Shown here: positions 7,202-13,866 of the stretch, in pieces
How positions within the stretch are numbered: the stretch's first letter is position 1
Layout: each line of letters opens with the position of its first letter
Assembly (NCBI GenBank): GCA_964591605.1
Contig: CAZQEN010000191.1
Location: 1-14,395 of the forward strand
Direction: 5' to 3'
DNA: 14,395 nucleotides
Source: CAYLLT01 sp964591605
GTDB taxonomy: Bacteria > Planctomycetota > Phycisphaerae > UBA1845 > PWPN01
Made by a program: the position numbers and the translations under genes
The notes under the pieces: model-generated
What the model saw: the letters and a program-made list of their open reading frames with translations, nothing else
Told to the model about the DNA's origin: nothing
Database searches by the model: none

Positions 7202-7390
7202 CTCTTGAAACCAGCGATCTGCAACAAAACCGGCCCGCGAGGGTGTGATGGCTGAATGCCCGATGGGTGGTTGGAGGCCGCAGCAGACCGCAACAAGTCC
7301 GCCCGGCGCGGTCCCGGAAGGTTCGGGACAAGGCAAATGCTGGAGTTTTGACAGTTCGCTCAGACGGCCGCCGCTGGTTCCGCATCTGGG

Positions 7391-7427
7391 AATGTATTCT
7401 TAAATATTTATCTAAAAAGAGTTTATG
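7391..7427. promoter_or_regulatory. AT-rich island upstream of the polysaccharide operon promoter
   Basis: Only 6 of 37 bases are G or C in an otherwise GC-rich region. It includes the perfect 10-bp palindrome TAAATATTTA (7401-7410) and an A5 run. It lies 47-83 bases upstream of the -35 box. A bendable or protein-binding site, or a distal UP-like element, is plausible. Confidence 0.45.
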
Positions 7428-7473
7428 TCGGTCGTGGGTCCCGGAAGCCGAGTACCGTCCATCCTCCAAACCC

Positions 7474-7502
7474 TTGACATAAGGAGATGGTTCCGCTATA
7501 GA
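7474..7502 (+). promoter_or_regulatory. Sigma70-type promoter for the polysaccharide operon
   Basis: A perfect TTGACA at 7474-7479 is followed after exactly 17 bases by TATAGA at 7497-7502 (4 of 6 of the -10 consensus). Transcription would start near 7509. No other promoter of similar quality is visible before the antiterminator gene at 8264. Confidence 0.65.
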
Positions 7503-7508
7503 TGTCGC

Positions 7509-8263
7509 ATAGAGATGAGGGAGTTGCGTTCTCGCTCCCGAATCGAGGCTGGTGGGTGGGCGTTGCCCTTGATCGGGCGATGAGTTTTTGTGGTCTTGAT
7601 TTGGGGCCGATAAGTTCGGGAGTGTGAAAGGAGCTCACTTCGGGGGTCTAGCCTCTATTAGTTGCTTGCGCTGAGGAAAGTGGCCGAAATAGCCCATGTT
7701 GCGCGAAAGCCGTGGGCCGGTACTTTTCCCGGGTGAGGAGCTTGGGCTAATTCGAATCGTCCGTAGCGGTGACCGTCGTATGAGAAGGCCGCCGCTTCGT
7801 TCCCGCCAGGCTGGAGGCGGGCACACTTCGTCAGACGAACCGGGGTTAAGACGGGCGGCGGTCGTGGTCCGCTCAGGCTGTCGCTTTGAGGCCTAGTCAA
7901 GCAGAAAGTCAACATGAGGCCGATCAGCCGTCCCTGGCATGATCGGTCGGTGGGAGATTGAGTCGACGCATGCGACGCTTGCGTGGTATGGCTGCAACTC
8001 GTTGTCCTGCAAGCCGATACGTCAAGCGGGCGGCGCGGTGTTTTGTTATCGGGCGCGAGGCGGCCAGCCGTGGCCCCGTCCGATCGATCACAAGTCGAAC
8101 TCGTCTGACAGTGTTGGAGGCGCGAGCTGTCAGAGCCACAACGGGAAGCAGTGAGCTGAGAACCAGCCGAGCGGGCAGGAGTTGTGTACACCCTGCTCCA
8201 GAGACCCGTCGTAGCCCGATATCCTCGGAGCCGGGGGCGGGGACCTCGGAATGGCCCGTATCG
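7509..8263 (+). promoter_or_regulatory. Long structured 5' leader of the antiterminator-led operon
   Basis: About 755 bases lie between the predicted transcription start and the NusG-like gene, without a believable gene. Inverted repeats are frequent: GGGAG/CTCCC (7519-7523/7535-7539); a candidate attenuator (7558-7589); a possible three-way junction closed by GCCGCC/GGCGGC (7788-7793/7854-7859), enclosing CCCGCC/GGCGGG (7802-7821) and TTCGT-CAG-ACGAA (7827-7839); a 9-bp stem with one G-U (7918-7926/7940-7948); GGCTGCA/TGC-A-AGCC (7990-7996/8008-8015); and TCTGACAG/CTGTCAGA (8104-8111/8127-8134). Specialised NusG paralogues such as LoaP and RfaH are recruited through leader RNA hairpins or DNA elements, so the leader is a good candidate recruitment site. 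I matched it to no known riboswitch and found no exact GGCGGTAG ops core. Confidence 0.5.
7563..7589 (+). terminator. Candidate attenuator: terminator-like hairpin with competing stem
   Basis: TTGCCC (7563-7568) pairs with GGGCGA (7575-7580) and is followed four bases later by TTTTT (7585-7589), 55-80 bases after the predicted transcript start. The GCCC arm can instead pair with the upstream GGGC (7558-7561), a mutually exclusive fold. The stem is short and contains a G-U pair, so strength is uncertain. Confidence 0.35.
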
Positions 8264-8770
8264 ATGGGTCCCGCGGAGACGGTCGGCGGCGACTGGTGGC
8301 TGGTACACACGCTGCCGCGTCAGGAGAAGGCGCTGGCGGCGGATCTGGACAAGCTTCGGATCGCCTATTTTCTGCCACTTGTGCGGACGAGACGGCGATA
8401 TGGGCAACGCGTGCGGCAGATCGAGCTGCCCTTGTTCCCGTCGTACCTCTTCATGTGCGGAGGTGGGCAGGAGCGGTACGCGGCCTTGATGACGCACCGT
8501 GCGGTGGCCGTGCTGCCGGTCGGAGACCAGGAGCGGTTCAAGCGCGAGCTGCTCGACATGCGCCGCGTGATGTCGGGCCTGGACACCGTGAAGGTGTATC
8601 GGGGGCTGCAACGGGGGCAACGGTTCCGGGTGCGAAGCGGGAGCCTGATGGGTGTGGAAGGGGTTGTCCGGCGTGAGCGTCGGACCTGCCAATTGTTCGT
8701 GGGCATCGAGATCCTGCAACAGTCGGCGGTGCTGGAAATCGAGCCGCAACTGCTCGAACCGATCGAGTAG
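8264..8770 (+). CDS. NusG-like specialised transcription antiterminator (RfaH/UpxY/LoaP type)
   Basis: 168 residues. The NGN domain is recognisable by DWWLVHTLPRQEKALAADL (10-28) and LPLFPSYLFM (55-64). The C-terminal KOW-like domain spans about 118-162 (GQRFRVRSGSLMGVEGVVRR, then VGIEILQQSAVLEIE). Such proteins bind RNA polymerase across the clamp and promote processive elongation through one long operon. First position in a polysaccharide cluster, behind a long leader, is the standard setting for the specialised paralogues rather than housekeeping NusG, which usually sits beside secE and rplK. I chose the ATG at 8264 because similarity begins about 10 residues later; no good Shine-Dalgarno site is visible. 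The frame stays open upstream to 7958, but that part is Arg/Ser-rich and looks untranslated. Placement among RfaH, UpxY and LoaP subfamilies is not resolved. Confidence 0.88.
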   Translation: MGPAETVGGDWWLVHTLPRQEKALAADLDKLRIAYFLPLVRTRRRYGQRVRQIELPLFPSYLFMCGGGQERYAALMTHRAVAVLPVGDQERFKRELLDMRRVMSGLDTVKVYRGLQRGQRFRVRSGSLMGVEGVVRRERRTCQLFVGIEILQQSAVLEIEPQLLEPIE

Positions 8771-8965
8771 GCGGATCGATCATAAGTTGTTGTTCTGTAT
8801 AGGATTACACGCGAAATCGCGATGTAGTTCACGGGGACGGAGTCTGGACAGGCCGGCCGAAATCCTCCCGAGAGGGTTGTGGAGGGAAGCGGGTGCGGAT
8901 GAGCGAGGCGGGTGTTGTCGCCGGACCGGTCTGTCGCTCGTCGCGTATGGGCGAGTCACGTGGGT

Positions 8966-9394
8966 ATGACGATCGGATCACAGGATGGGCCGACAGCGGT
9001 CGGCAGGAATGACGGGCGATCAGGCGGACCGAGCCGGTCCGGCCGGGCAGCGGCGCTGACGTGCGCCGCCGCATCGGCTCTGTGCGGGCTTTCGTGCCTG
9101 CTCCTGGCCGGCGGGTCCCTCGTGCTGTTGATGATGCGCCACTGGACGACCGGGCTGGTTCTGCTCGCAGCGTCGGTCGCCGCCACCGTTCTGAGCAAAC
9201 TGCTGGACCGGGCCAAGATGCGGGTCCTGTACGGCCGAAAGCTTGGGACACTTCTTCATGCCTCTGACGGTGAGGCGCAGGCGGCGGATCTGGCGCGAAG
9301 AGATCTGACGAGGTACCAGGCGATGCAGGACGCGGCGGAAGCGACCGGGACCCGCCCGGATCGTCTGCATCGCGCAGCGGGAAACTGCGGATGA
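8966..9394 (+). CDS. Small two-helix membrane protein of unknown function
   Basis: About 142 residues; I do not recognise a family. It has a Gly/Ser/Arg-rich N-terminus (1-30), two predicted membrane helices at about 31-57 (Ala/Leu/Cys-rich) and 61-77, then a basic hinge (KLLDRAKMRVLYGRK) and a charged, probably cytoplasmic tail. The position, between the antiterminator and the polysaccharide co-polymerase genes, suggests an envelope role in the same pathway; this is inference from context. The start is uncertain: ATG 8966 is the simplest choice, while GTG 8912 and GTG 8960 are in frame and none has a strong ribosome site. Its stop overlaps the start of a 37-codon micro-ORF (ATGA). The gap 8771-8965 holds no clear gene. 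Confidence 0.6.
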   Translation: MTIGSQDGPTAVGRNDGRSGGPSRSGRAAALTCAAASALCGLSCLLLAGGSLVLLMMRHWTTGLVLLAASVAATVLSKLLDRAKMRVLYGRKLGTLLHASDGEAQAADLARRDLTRYQAMQDAAEATGTRPDRLHRAAGNCG

Positions 9395-9504
9395 GCGGGA
9401 GCCATGCGGGCGGGCCGCTCACCGCGGCTTGCGAGACGGAAAACAGCCGGATGTTGCAGAGCACCAGGAAGAGTCTCGTCATCGATCAGGAAGCAGGAAG
9501 ATGA
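9391..9504 (+). CDS. Possible 37-residue micro-ORF bridging two operon genes
   Basis: The frame begins in an ATGA shared with the stop of the membrane-protein gene and ends in an ATGA shared with the start of the co-polymerase gene. It therefore fills the 106-base gap exactly, with a 4-base overlap at each end. The peptide (beginning MSGSHAGGPLTAAC, ending VIDQEAGR) has no recognisable motif and no membrane segment. Either it is a coupling peptide that carries ribosomes to the kinase gene, or the arrangement is chance in stop-poor GC-rich DNA. Confidence 0.3.
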   Translation: MSGSHAGGPLTAACETENSRMLQSTRKSLVIDQEAGR

Positions 9505-11729
9505 ACCGACACGATCTGGATCCGCGACGTGCACTGCCCTCGGAGTCGGCAGGGGAGATGGAGGGGCCCGGCGGGCAGGCGGAAGCCGGCGGTGGGCGGA
9601 CCTCCGCTCTGGCGCCGGTGCTGCGGCACTGGCTGATGGTCTTGCTGGTCTGGGTGATTGGCTCGGCGATCGCGGTGCCGGTCGTCTGGAAGCTCAAGAC
9701 ACCCGTGTACACGGCGACCGGGCAGATCAAGGTCGATCCCATTCTGTCGAACCCGCTCGAACGCCAGATGCAGACGATCCCGCTGTTTGAGGGCTTCCTG
9801 TCGAGCCAGGCGGTGCTGCTGGGGAGCCGGGACGTGCTCAAGGATGCCCTTGAGGATCCGAAGGTGCGGGCATTGGCTGATGAGAATCGACCCAGGTCGG
9901 TCAGCGAGCTGCGCAGCGGGCTCGAGATTCTGCCGACGGCTCGGACCCAGATCATTCAGGTTGCCTTCAGTCACAACGATGCGGGGACGGCGATCGTCGT
10001 GGCCGACGCGATCCTGGATGCATTTCTGGATCGCTACGGCGGCAACAAGGATCTGGACCGGCAGATGGAGTTTCTGACCGCACGTGAGTCGGAGCTCAGG
10101 TCGCAGATCGACCTGAAGGAGCAGGAGAAGCTCAAACTGGCCAGCGAGCATCAGGCGGTGACGGACAGCATGTTCGAAGTGCTCCGGCAGCGGGATCTCA
10201 AGAAGAACGAGCAGACGATGCAGCAGTTGGAGGCGGCGGATCTGGAAATCCTGCGGCTGCAGATGTCGATCGATCAGATCAAGGCAGGCAAGTACTCACC
10301 CACCATCGAAGCAGAGGCCAGCCTCGGGCAGGATCCGCTCGAGGAGAGCGCGGTGGCCAAGTCGCTGCAGGAGCAGATCGGCAGCGAGTCCAGCCGCCTC
10401 TACAAGTACAAGGACATCTGGCCGGCCAGCGAGATCAAGAAAGCGGAGGAGCGGATCGACAAGCTCAAGAAGGAGCTCGAAAAGGAGCGGATGGAGACGG
10501 CCAGGAACCGGGAGCGGGACCGCCAGGCGATGCAGGAGCGGCTCAAGTCCACGCATCTGGCGACCCTGCAGGGGAAGCTGGAGTACCAGAAAAACCTCAG
10601 AAGCCAACTGGCCGCGATCATCGAAAAGCAGGAAGCCAACGACAAGCGGATGGGTGAGATCAGCATCAAGATCCAGGCACTGGATCTGGACATCACCAAA
10701 CTCAAGAAAGAACTGGACCAGGTGGAGGTGGCCCGCAAGCGGGTCGAGATGGAGAAGCTCCAGCCGGGGCCGGGCCGGGTCTCGAAGGCCTCGGCGGCGG
10801 AGATTCTGCCCGACGGTCACATGGACAAGCGTCCGAAGCTGGTCCTGGTGGCGGTGATGGGTTCGCTGTTTTTCGGGATCGCGCTGGCGATCGTGCGGGG
10901 ACGGCTGGATTCCCGCGTGCGGGCCCCCGGCCAGGTGGCGGCGGGAACCGGGCTGCACATCCTGGGCGCGGTGCCGGCGATCAACGACCTCAAGAAGGGC
11001 CGCATCACGGAGGAGGAATTCGCGGAATCCTACCGGATCCTGCGGGTGAACATTCTGAGCCGGGCCTGGGGCGAGCCCCCCAGGTCGATCCTGATCACCA
11101 GCGCGCAGGCGCGGGAAGGCAAGACGAGCCTGGCCCTGAGTCTGTCGGTGAGCCTCGCGGAGACGGGCAAGCGCGTGCTGCTGATCGACGCGGACCTGCA
11201 GGCGCCCAAGATCGGAAACCTGCTGGGGATCGACGCGCCCTCGAAGCTGCAGTCGGTGCTGTCGGGCGTGCGCGACCTGGCGAGCTCGACGGCGGCATCG
11301 CGGCTGACCAACGTGGACGTGCTGCTCGGCGGCCCCTACGCCGACGGGCGGCTGGTCGAGCAGCAATCCGCGGACAAGCTGATCCGCGAGGCGTCGGCCC
11401 AGTACGACTACGTCGTGGTGGATTCATCGCCGGCCCTGGGAAGCGCCGACGCGCTGGTGTGGTCGCAGTCGGTGGATCGGGTGGTGGTGTCCACGCTGCT
11501 CGGATCGTCCGACATGCGGGCGACCCAGCAGGTGTGCCAGCGGCTGGCGATGGTCGGGGCGAGGGTGCTGGGAGCGGTGGTCTGCAACGTTCCGATCCGG
11601 AACGGCTTTTCGAGCTGCATGTCGAGTTCGTATCGCAGCTACAGCTCGTCCCGCAGCTCCGATCGAAGTGGTGATATTTTCTATCTGCCGGCAATGCAGA
11701 GCGATGAGGAAAAGAAGCATGAAGCGTGA
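9501..11729 (+). CDS. Polysaccharide co-polymerase / BY-kinase (Wzc-like)
   Basis: 742 residues, within the Wzc size range. A Wzz-type chain-length domain is bounded by membrane helices at about 45-63 and 447-467. The periplasmic part is largely coiled coil (about 190-435, rich in Glu, Lys and Gln). The C-terminal cytoplasmic kinase domain has Walker A SAQAREGKTS (534-543, Lys541), Walker A' LLIDADLQ (Asp563, Asp565) and Walker B VVVDSSP (Asp641). The last 40 residues are very Ser-rich with Tyr in YRSY and IFYLP, a reduced version of the usual Tyr cluster that these kinases autophosphorylate. It would control polymer length or export at the inner membrane. The ATG at 9501 follows AGGAAG (9488-9493) by 7 bases. 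It normally partners Wzy-type assembly, whereas an ABC exporter lies downstream here. Confidence 0.9.
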   Translation: MNRHDLDPRRALPSESAGEMEGPGGQAEAGGGRTSALAPVLRHWLMVLLVWVIGSAIAVPVVWKLKTPVYTATGQIKVDPILSNPLERQMQTIPLFEGFLSSQAVLLGSRDVLKDALEDPKVRALADENRPRSVSELRSGLEILPTARTQIIQVAFSHNDAGTAIVVADAILDAFLDRYGGNKDLDRQMEFLTARESELRSQIDLKEQEKLKLASEHQAVTDSMFEVLRQRDLKKNEQTMQQLEAADLEILRLQMSIDQIKAGKYSPTIEAEASLGQDPLEESAVAKSLQEQIGSESSRLYKYKDIWPASEIKKAEERIDKLKKELEKERMETARNRERDRQAMQERLKSTHLATLQGKLEYQKNLRSQLAAIIEKQEANDKRMGEISIKIQALDLDITKLKKELDQVEVARKRVEMEKLQPGPGRVSKASAAEILPDGHMDKRPKLVLVAVMGSLFFGIALAIVRGRLDSRVRAPGQVAAGTGLHILGAVPAINDLKKGRITEEEFAESYRILRVNILSRAWGEPPRSILITSAQAREGKTSLALSLSVSLAETGKRVLLIDADLQAPKIGNLLGIDAPSKLQSVLSGVRDLASSTAASRLTNVDVLLGGPYADGRLVEQQSADKLIREASAQYDYVVVDSSPALGSADALVWSQSVDRVVVSTLLGSSDMRATQQVCQRLAMVGARVLGAVVCNVPIRNGFSSCMSSSYRSYSSSRSSDRSGDIFYLPAMQSDEEKKHEA

Positions 11730-11826
11730 GGAATCACCTGAAGCGCAGGATGCGCCGGCGGACGCGAGCCGGGATGCGGGACGGCATGTGGCCGCGGAGC
11801 ATCATCAGCGCCAGGTTCCTCACTGA
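11719..11826 (+). CDS. Possible 35-residue micro-ORF between co-polymerase and glycosyltransferase genes
   Basis: ATG 11719 overlaps the end of the co-polymerase gene by 11 bases, and the TGA ends 14 bases before the glycosyltransferase start. A GAGGA lies about 10 bases before the ATG. The peptide (starting MKREESPEAQDAPADASRD) is hydrophilic, Ala/Glu/Asp/His-rich, without motifs. It spans nearly the whole 111-base gap, so translational coupling is possible; a chance open frame is the alternative. Confidence 0.25.
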   Translation: MKREESPEAQDAPADASRDAGRHVAAEHHQRQVPH

Positions 11827-11840
11827 GGGGGGTCTATTCC

Positions 11841-12785
11841 ATGAGCGAGATGGCTTTCGACATCGGCGGACGGTTCGCACCACCGCCGGAGGACCGGGTG
11901 GTGCTCGGAAGTGTCGCCTTTGACAACGTGACGATGGCTGAGGCCATTGAGCGCATCGCCCAGTTCGTCGAGCAGGGCAAGCCGCGGCTTGTGGTCACGC
12001 CCAACGTGGATCACCTGCTGCGTCTGCAGAAGGACCAGTCGTACGCGGAGCTGGTGGCCCGTGCGGACCTGGTTCTGGTGGACAGCCAGCCGCTGGTGCG
12101 GCTCTCGCGGCTGGTCGGGCGGGAGCTCAAGGAGCGGGTGGCGGGCTCCGACCTGTTCCCACGGCTGTGCGGCTACTGCGCGCGGGCCGGTTACAGGGTG
12201 TTTTTTCTGGGAGGCGACCCCGGCGCGGCGGAAGGCGCGGCGAAAGTCCTCAAGGAACGTTACCCGGATCTCCAGATCGCTGGCACCTATTGCCCGCCGC
12301 ATGGTTTCGAACGCTCCTTTGAAGAGAACTGGCGGGCGGTGGAGGCCGTGCGGGTAGCCCGGCCGGATGTGGTGTTCGTGGGCCTCGGCTCACCCAAGCA
12401 GGAGAACTGGATCGCCTCCTTCAAGGACTACTACGGGGCGCCGGTGAGCATCGGCATCGGGATCAGCTTCAGCTTTGTGGCCGGGCACGTGAAGCGGGCG
12501 CCTGTCTGGATGCAGCGGGCGGGATTTGAATGGCTGCACCGGCTGGTGTCCGAGCCGCGACGGCTCTGCGGGCGCTACATGGTGCGGGGTCTGGGCTTCC
12601 TGCCGCTGATCGCCCGCGAGCTGTGGATGGCGCGGCGCGGTCAGCCGGAGGCGGTGCGCACGGCCCGAAGCGAGGCTCCGGCGGCCACACCGACGGACGA
12701 ACGCAAACCGAGCCGGCCGGACGCCCCCAGGCGTCGCCGGGTTCGCCAGGCTCGACGCAGAACACCCATCGTACTCGAACGATGA
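11841..12785 (+). CDS. WecG/TagA/CpsF family glycosyltransferase (GT26)
   Basis: 314 residues. Family motifs are TPNVDHLLRLQKD (53-65), the conserved acidic position at Asp81 (LVLVDSQP), FFLGGDPGAAE (121-131), VFVGLGSPKQENW (178-190) and a C-terminal signature KRAPVWMQRAGFEWLHRL (218-235) with EPRRL. Members add a sugar such as ManNAc or ManNAcA to an undecaprenyl-linked GlcNAc at the inner face of the membrane, an early step in polysaccharide or teichoic acid linkage synthesis; the sugar here cannot be read. The usual DG-x-G around the catalytic Asp reads DSQP. A basic Arg/Pro tail (about 265-314) extends past the normal end and may help membrane association. AGGGGGG (11826-11832) precedes the ATG by 8 bases. 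It lies in line with the co-polymerase and exporter genes. Confidence 0.92.
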   Translation: MSEMAFDIGGRFAPPPEDRVVLGSVAFDNVTMAEAIERIAQFVEQGKPRLVVTPNVDHLLRLQKDQSYAELVARADLVLVDSQPLVRLSRLVGRELKERVAGSDLFPRLCGYCARAGYRVFFLGGDPGAAEGAAKVLKERYPDLQIAGTYCPPHGFERSFEENWRAVEAVRVARPDVVFVGLGSPKQENWIASFKDYYGAPVSIGIGISFSFVAGHVKRAPVWMQRAGFEWLHRLVSEPRRLCGRYMVRGLGFLPLIARELWMARRGQPEAVRTARSEAPAATPTDERKPSRPDAPRRRRVRQARRRTPIVLER

Positions 12786-12949
12786 CCGAATTCCTTCTGC
12801 TGGTCTCCAGAGGTCTGGTGGGGGGGGGAGACAGTTGTCCGCGCGAAGCGGGAAAGCCCGCCGTGCTCTTCTCCGTTATTGTCTTCTGATACGCGATCGC
12901 AGCGACCACCCCCTGCCCGTGAGTTCACGCATCGCAAAACACAGACCTT
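12786..12949 (+). other. Intergenic gap with small hairpin before the exporter genes
   Basis: 164 bases without a gene. GCGGG-AAAG-CCCGC (12848-12861) forms a 5-bp hairpin followed by a loosely T-rich stretch (CTCTTCTCCGTTATTGTCTT); it might be a weak terminator or pause site. A run of eight or nine G near 12820-12830 lies between GTCTCC and GGAGAC half-sites. No clear promoter for the exporter genes is visible. Confidence 0.35.
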
Positions 12950-13855
12950 ATGCCTGATTGTGCCATTGATTCCCTGACCAGCCGGCAGGCTGACGCCGCC
13001 GCCCGGGCAGCCGTGGAGCACGATGTCGCCGCGCCCTCGGGACCGGTGATCGTGCTCGAGCACCGGACCGGCTGGATTCCCGTCGACTGGAAGGAGCTGT
13101 GGCGGTACCGGGAACTCCTGTACTTCCTGATCTGGCGCGACATCAAGGTCCGCTACAAGCAGACCGTGCTGGGAGCGATGTGGGCGGCGCTGCAACCGCT
13201 CGCGAGCATGCTGGTGTTCACGATTTTCTTCGGGAAACTGGCGGGTATCCCGTCGGACGGCATTCCGTATTCGATTTTCGTGCTGGCCGGACTGCTGCCG
13301 TGGACGTTTTTCTCCAACGCCCTGACGCAGGCGAGCAGCAGCCTGGTCAACAGCACGCACCTGATCACGAAGGTCTATTTTCCGCGGCTGATGGTGCCCT
13401 CGGCGGCGGTGATGGCGGGCCTGATCGATTTCGTGATCTCGCTGGCGATCATGGGCGTGATGATGGGATACCACCGGGTGCTGCCGCCCGTGCTGGTGGC
13501 GGTGGTTCCGCTCCTGATGCTGCTGACGGTGGTCACCGCGCTGGGGGTGAGCATCTGGCTGTCAGCCCTGACCCTGGCGTACCGGGATTTTCGGTTCGTC
13601 GTTCCGTTCCTGGTGCAGCTCTGGATGTTCTGCTCGCCGGTGGTGTATCCGCTGACGATGGTGCCCGAGAAATGGCGGTTTGTGCTGGCGTTGAACCCGA
13701 TGACGGGCATTCTGAGCGGCTTCCGGGCGGCGATCCTGGGACTGCCGATGGAGTGGGGATACGTGGCGGTCTCCGCGCTGGTTTCGGCGGGGACCCTGGC
13801 ATGCGGGCTGGCGTACTTCAAGCGCGTCGAACGACGCTTTGCTGACATTGCCTGA
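12950..13855 (+). CDS. wzm: ABC-2 type polysaccharide export permease (Wzm/TagG/KpsM type)
   Basis: 301 residues. A hydrophilic N-terminus (1-50) is followed by the family entry motif ELLYFLIWRDIKVRYKQTVLG (about 55-75) and six predicted membrane helices, with the conserved FPRLMVPSAAV region (about 144-154), AYRDFRFVVPFLVQLWMFCSPVVYPL (about 206-231) and the closing LNPMTGILSGFRAAILG (about 246-262). It forms the membrane channel of an ABC exporter for a lipid-linked polysaccharide, such as O-antigen, capsule or teichoic acid. Its ATPase is encoded 11 bases downstream, so the two are surely co-transcribed. No Shine-Dalgarno site precedes ATG 12950, so the true start could be further in. Confidence 0.92.
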   Translation: MPDCAIDSLTSRQADAAARAAVEHDVAAPSGPVIVLEHRTGWIPVDWKELWRYRELLYFLIWRDIKVRYKQTVLGAMWAALQPLASMLVFTIFFGKLAGIPSDGIPYSIFVLAGLLPWTFFSNALTQASSSLVNSTHLITKVYFPRLMVPSAAVMAGLIDFVISLAIMGVMMGYHRVLPPVLVAVVPLLMLLTVVTALGVSIWLSALTLAYRDFRFVVPFLVQLWMFCSPVVYPLTMVPEKWRFVLALNPMTGILSGFRAAILGLPMEWGYVAVSALVSAGTLACGLAYFKRVERRFADIA

Positions 13856-13866
13856 CGGGAGAGAGT

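Noticed and set aside
7673..7684. GAGGAAAG reminiscent of the RNase P RNA core
   Set aside because: None of the other conserved RNase P RNA segments is found around it.
7761..7774. Possible ops/JUMPStart-like element (CCGTAGCGGTGACC)
   Set aside because: It shares only a few bases with the GGCGGTAG core, not enough to call.
7958..8263. N-terminal extension of the NusG-like protein
   Set aside because: The frame is open, but the 102 extra residues are Arg/Ser/Ala-rich, unlike the family, and would fall within the structured leader.
7658..8749. 363-codon minus-strand open frame
   Set aside because: It lies antisense to the NusG-like gene and the leader, is Arg/Pro/Ser-rich, and has no domain; typical shadow in GC-rich DNA.
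8899..9012. 37-codon frame after GGAGGG
   Set aside because: It overlaps the start of the membrane-protein gene out of frame, has a 12-base spacer and no motif.
10296..11366. 356-codon minus-strand open frame
   Set aside because: It is antisense to the well-supported co-polymerase gene and is an artefact of its codon bias.
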